A stretch of DNA of 15,182 bases from Hungatella sp. UBA3147 (GTDB taxonomy: Bacteria > Bacillota > Clostridia > Lachnospirales > Lachnospiraceae). The notes under the pieces are model-generated. The model ran no database searches and was not told the DNA's origin. It worked only from the letters and a program-made list of their open reading frames with translations. The stretch is taken from positions 1 through 15,182 of the forward strand of contig DEYX01000153.1 of assembly GCA_002365025.1 (NCBI GenBank), written 5' to 3'. Shown piece by piece: positions 12,650 through 15,182 of the stretch. The first letter of the stretch is position 1; every line of letters begins with the position of its first letter. Both the position numbers and the translations under genes were made by a program.

Positions 12650-12694
12650 AAAAAAATAGAGCTTCCTACACTTTTACAGTATAGAAAACTCTAT
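12650..12694 (-). terminator. 16-bp terminator hairpin replacing the lysS terminator
   Basis: On the minus strand ATAGAG pairs with CTCTAT, and TTTTCTATAC pairs with GTGTAGGAAG including G-U pairs, around TGTAAAA, followed by seven T. It lies about 90 bases after the lysS stop, within the element, so the element appears to provide a terminator that keeps lysS transcription out of its genes. Confidence 0.8.
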
Positions 12695-12698
12695 GAAT

Positions 12699-12718
12699 TG
12701 AGTTAAATTTGAGTTAAA
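12699..12718. promoter_or_regulatory. right arm-type integrase binding repeats
   Basis: TGAGTTAAA at 12699-12707 and 12710-12718, an 11-bp period. Same orientation and nearly identical sequence to the pair at 5679-5699, differing by one base in spacing. Confidence 0.6.
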
Positions 12719-12784
12719 ACGGCAGTTTTGGCAACAAGATAACCACAAACTTTCCTTTATTTCCTAGCTTTTCAGCCTCTAATA

Positions 12785-14287
12785 TCAATTAATGCTCTTC
12801 ATCGTCGGAAACAACAACACATCCCTGATCGCATAAGAATCCGTAAGCAGCATAACAAACCGGTCAATACCGATACCAATACCGCCAGTAGGAGGCATAC
12901 CGATCATGAGTGCATTTACAAAATCATCATCCATGGAATTCGCTTCATCGTCTCCAGCTGCAAGAAGTGCTTCCTGAGCCTTAAAGCGCTCGATCTGATC
13001 CAGAGGATCATTTAACTCAGAGTAAGCATTTGCCATCTCACGCTTTGTAATAAACAGCTCAAAACGCTCCGTATAATCCGGATCATCAGGCTTTTTCTTG
13101 GTAAGAGGAGAAATCTCTACCGGATGGTCCATAATAAAGGTCGGCTGTACCAGATGCTCTTCAACAAATTCCTCAAAAAGCATGCTTAAAATATCGCCCT
13201 TCTTATGGTGTGCCCCATACTCCACATGATACTGGTCTGCGAGAGCCTTAGCTTCCTCATCCGTATGAATGGTGGTAAAATCAATATCCTTGTATTTCTT
13301 TAAAGCATCTACCATGGTAATGCGTTCAAATGGCTTTGATAAGTCAATTTCCACACCATCATAGTTCACCACAGCCGTTCCAAGGACCTTAAGGGCAACT
13401 GACCGGAATAAATCCTCTACCAGATCCATCATGCCGTGGTAATCGGTATAAGCCTGATATAATTCCATTAAAGTAAACTCTGGGTTATGACGGGTATCCA
13501 CGCCTTCATTACGGAAAACGCGTCCGATTTCATAAACTCTTTCCAGACCGCCTACGATCAGTCTCTTTAAGTAAAGTTCCAAAGAAATACGCAGCTTTAC
13601 ATCTTCATCAAGAGCATTGTAGTGAGTTTCAAATGGTCTTGCCGCAGCGCCGCCTGCATTAGCAACCAGCATAGGTGTCTCCACCTCCATAAAGCCCTGG
13701 GCATCTAAATGGTCACGGATGGACTTGATGATCTGGGAACGTTTTACAAACGTATCCCTAACTTCAGGGTTCATGATCAGATCCACATATCTCTGTCTAT
13801 ATCGAATGTCCGTATTGGTCAGACCGTGGAACTTCTCCGGAAGAATCTGAAGGCTCTTGGTAAGCAGTATAACGCTCTCAGCATGGATGGAAACTTCTCC
13901 TGTCTTTGTTGTAAAAGCAGTTCCCTTAATACCTACGATATCACCGATATCCAGCTTCTTGAATTCCTTGTATTCCTCTTCTCCGATACTGTCTCTGGCC
14001 ACATAGGACTGAATATTGCCCTTTAAATCCTGTACATTGCAGAAGGAAGCTTTCCCCATCACGCGCTTTGACATAAGACGTCCTGCGATGGATACTTCCT
14101 TTCCTTCCCATTCATCATAATGCTCTTTGATTTCACTGCTGTGTACGTTAACATCGTACTTTGTAACTTTAAACGGATCCTTACCGGATTCCTGAAGCTC
14201 TGCCAGCTTTTCCCGGCGGACCTTCAGCAAATGGTTTAAGTCCTCTTCTTTTACCTGATTCTGATTTTGATTCTGCTGTTCTGCCAC
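12785..14287 (-). CDS. lysS: class II lysyl-tRNA synthetase, last codons supplied by the element
   Basis: The 500-aa protein attaches lysine to tRNA-Lys in the cytosol. An N-terminal OB-fold anticodon-binding domain (about 60-155, VSIAGRLMSKRVMGKASF) precedes the catalytic class II core: motif 1 around RSQIIKSIRDHLDAQGFMEVETP, motif 2 FRNEGVDTRHNPEFT, motif 3 GGIGIGIDRFVMLLT. It starts at a GTG (14287) with AAAGGAG 9 bases upstream; no ATG fits. Intact length is normal. The end PTMKSIN differs from the displaced tail PTMKSLEK at 5532, so residues after Lys497 derive from the integrated element. Follows greA by 72 bases and probably shares its promoter. Confidence 0.97.
   Translation of the reverse strand: MAEQQNQNQNQVKEEDLNHLLKVRREKLAELQESGKDPFKVTKYDVNVHSSEIKEHYDEWEGKEVSIAGRLMSKRVMGKASFCNVQDLKGNIQSYVARDSIGEEEYKEFKKLDIGDIVGIKGTAFTTKTGEVSIHAESVILLTKSLQILPEKFHGLTNTDIRYRQRYVDLIMNPEVRDTFVKRSQIIKSIRDHLDAQGFMEVETPMLVANAGGAAARPFETHYNALDEDVKLRISLELYLKRLIVGGLERVYEIGRVFRNEGVDTRHNPEFTLMELYQAYTDYHGMMDLVEDLFRSVALKVLGTAVVNYDGVEIDLSKPFERITMVDALKKYKDIDFTTIHTDEEAKALADQYHVEYGAHHKKGDILSMLFEEFVEEHLVQPTFIMDHPVEISPLTKKKPDDPDYTERFELFITKREMANAYSELNDPLDQIERFKAQEALLAAGDDEANSMDDDFVNALMIGMPPTGGIGIGIDRFVMLLTDSYAIRDVLLFPTMKSIN
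12797..12805. repeat. right attachment core within lysS
   Basis: CTTCATCGT, the complement of ACG ATG AAG encoding Thr-Met-Lys near the lysS end. Codons after it (AGC ATT AAT TGA) would be element-derived. Confidence 0.7.
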
Positions 14288-14359
14288 CTGTTTGCACTCC
14301 TTTGTGAACTATGTTAAGGAAGTTCGATTCACCAGACGGCTCATCGAACGGCTGATTTT

Positions 14360-14842
14360 CTATGACACTCTCTGGATTTCCAGAACTTTATACTGGATTA
14401 CACCGGACTGTGTCTCTACGTCTACCACATCTCCTACTTTCCTGCCAATCAATGCATGACCAACCGGGGATTCATTGGAAATTTTATTCTGAAGGCTGTT
14501 TGCCTCCGTGGAACCCACAATTTTGAATTCCATCTCTTCGTCCTCATCAACATCGTAGACTTTTACCTTGCAGCCAATGTTAATCTTATCTAAATCGATT
14601 TCATCTTCAACGACTACCTCTGCATTCTTAAGGAGCTTCTCCAGTTCTTCAATACGCAGCTCAATGTCTCTTTGTTCATCCTTAGCGGCATCATACTCAG
14701 CGTTTTCGGATAAGTCGCCTTGCTCCCTGGCTTCCTTGATCTTCTGGGCAACTTCTTTTCTTTTTACTACCTTTAAATTCTGAAGCTCATCCTCGTATCT
14801 TTTGAGGCCTTCGTAGGTTAAAATATTCTTCTTATCTACCAT
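14360..14842 (-). CDS. greA: transcription elongation factor GreA
   Basis: 160 aa, the standard GreA length. The protein enters the RNA polymerase secondary channel and stimulates cleavage of backtracked RNA. The N-terminal coiled coil (about 1-76) carries the tip with the acidic pair in REQGDLSENAEYDAAKDEQ. The C-terminal FKBP-like domain includes the VGSTEANSLQNKISNESPVGHALIG stretch, typical of GreA. AGGAGG precedes the ATG. A perfect sigma-A promoter lies 49 bases upstream of the ATG, and lysS follows without a terminator between, so greA-lysS form an operon. Confidence 0.97.
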   Translation of the reverse strand: MVDKKNILTYEGLKRYEDELQNLKVVKRKEVAQKIKEAREQGDLSENAEYDAAKDEQRDIELRIEELEKLLKNAEVVVEDEIDLDKINIGCKVKVYDVDEDEEMEFKIVGSTEANSLQNKISNESPVGHALIGRKVGDVVDVETQSGVIQYKVLEIQRVS

Positions 14843-14890
14843 GGTTTTTGATTCCTCCTGGTTTCATACTCGCTCATTCGCATTCCAAAT

Positions 14891-14919
14891 ATTATAGCGT
14901 AAACATCTAAAATTGTCAA
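14891..14919 (-). promoter_or_regulatory. perfect sigma-A promoter of greA-lysS
   Basis: Minus strand TTGACA (14919-14914), 17-base spacer, TATAAT (14896-14891), between the dusB stop and the greA start. Confidence 0.85.
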
Positions 14920-14939
14920 GAATGTAACTGTTCCTGATT

Positions 14940-15182
14940 CTATTTCTCTGGCTGTATGCCGGCCATCCGATCTTCCACAAAACGACATAATTCGTCCATA
15001 GTTCCCACCTGGTTGATATCATTTCTAAGCTTTGCGGAATGAGGCAATCCAGCCGTATACCATGCCATATGCCCACGCATCTCACGCATGGCCACCACTT
15101 CCCCTTTATGCTCCATCTGCAGGGCACCGTGCCGGATGATCATCTTGCAGATTTCCTCTCTGGTAGGCCCGGGAAGCAGCTC
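14940..15182 (-). CDS. dusB: tRNA-dihydrouridine synthase, C-terminal part
   Basis: The last 80 residues are visible; the 5' part is outside the window. The segment MREMRGHMAWYTAGLPHSAKLRNDIN is diagnostic of the DusB-type C-terminal helical domain that binds tRNA. The enzyme reduces uridine to dihydrouridine in tRNA with FMN and NAD(P)H. The gene ends 20 bases before the greA -35 box. Upstream of greA-lysS, as often in Clostridia. Confidence 0.93.
   Translation of the reverse strand, partial: ELLPGPTREEICKMIIRHGALQMEHKGEVVAMREMRGHMAWYTAGLPHSAKLRNDINQVGTMDELCRFVEDRMAGIQPEK

Larger units (their letters stand above)
12316..12784. other. 469-base right-end non-coding region of the element
   Basis: Contains the palindrome before xis, a minus-strand TTGACA (12494-12489) with a weak -10, three AGTAAAC/TGTAAAC motifs (12497, 12534, 12633), a strong terminator facing lysS, and the right TGAGTTAAA pair. 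No credible gene seen. Confidence 0.5.
5547..12805. mobile_element. 7.25-kb integrated element at the 3' end of lysS (Tn916-type integrase)
   Basis: Bounded by a 9-bp direct repeat CTTCATCGT (5547-5555 and 12797-12805). It carries integrase, excisionase-like and replication-initiator-like genes, a sigma-70-like factor, a toxin-antitoxin operon and small unknowns. Integrase lies at one end reading outward. No relaxase, coupling protein, type IV secretion, capsid or terminase gene is visible, so it cannot transfer alone. It is a possible mobilizable element, a satellite, or a reduced ICE. Most genes point leftward, the TA operon rightward. Recognisable resistance or metabolic cargo is absent. 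Confidence 0.82.

Noticed and set aside
5679..12718. The TGAGTTAAA pairs as the att core itself
   Set aside because: The two copies differ by one base in length, which recombination between identical cores should not give, and the CTTCATCGT repeat within the lysS tail explains the crossover better.

Overview
The window looks like a low-GC, spore-forming member of the Clostridia, most likely Lachnospiraceae. This rests on the dusB-greA-lysS order, a LysM/GH18 spore-cortex-lytic-like protein, consensus sigma-A promoters, AGGAGG-type ribosome binding sites and a Tn916-family integrase. The assignment is by recognition only; no search was run.

Layout. Positions 1-5530 are chromosomal and read leftward: a tandem-rhodanese lipoprotein followed by two small membrane proteins (the last a TVP38/TMEM64 type, cut by the window edge), a BFD-like [2Fe-2S] protein, a two-LysM/GH18 protein, a likely unannotated RNA (about 4075 to 3820), and a two-gene unit of an HD-domain protein plus a Tpt1/KptA RNA 2'-phosphotransferase. 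Positions 12806-15182 are the chromosomal dusB (partial), greA and lysS genes, also leftward, with a perfect consensus promoter ahead of greA.

Between these lies a 7.25-kb integrated element (about 5547-12805). It sits in the 3' end of lysS. A 9-bp core, CTTCATCGT on the + strand, occurs in the last codons of the intact lysS and again at 5547-5555. There it is followed on the minus strand by a displaced lysS tail in frame (PTMKSLEK then stop) and by a long terminator hairpin that is probably the original lysS terminator. The element supplies lysS with a new tail (SIN, stop) and a new terminator. Paired TGAGTTAAA repeats just inside each end fit arm-type binding sites of the Tn916-like integrase.

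Element genes, read from the lysS side: an excisionase-like DNA-binding protein, an HTH_36/replication-initiator-like protein, a repeat-rich non-coding stretch that looks like an origin or operator array, a sigma-70-family factor translationally coupled to a small HTH protein, a 101-aa unknown, a plus-strand toxin-antitoxin operon (XRE regulator, RelE toxin, then antitoxin), three small unknowns, and the integrase. No relaxase or conjugation genes are present, so the element is at most mobilizable or a satellite. The TA operon and the opposite-facing integrase-side operon diverge from a short AT-rich spacer. Both promoters carry the same TTGAC(A/T)TATAACC element, which suggests one regulator controls both.
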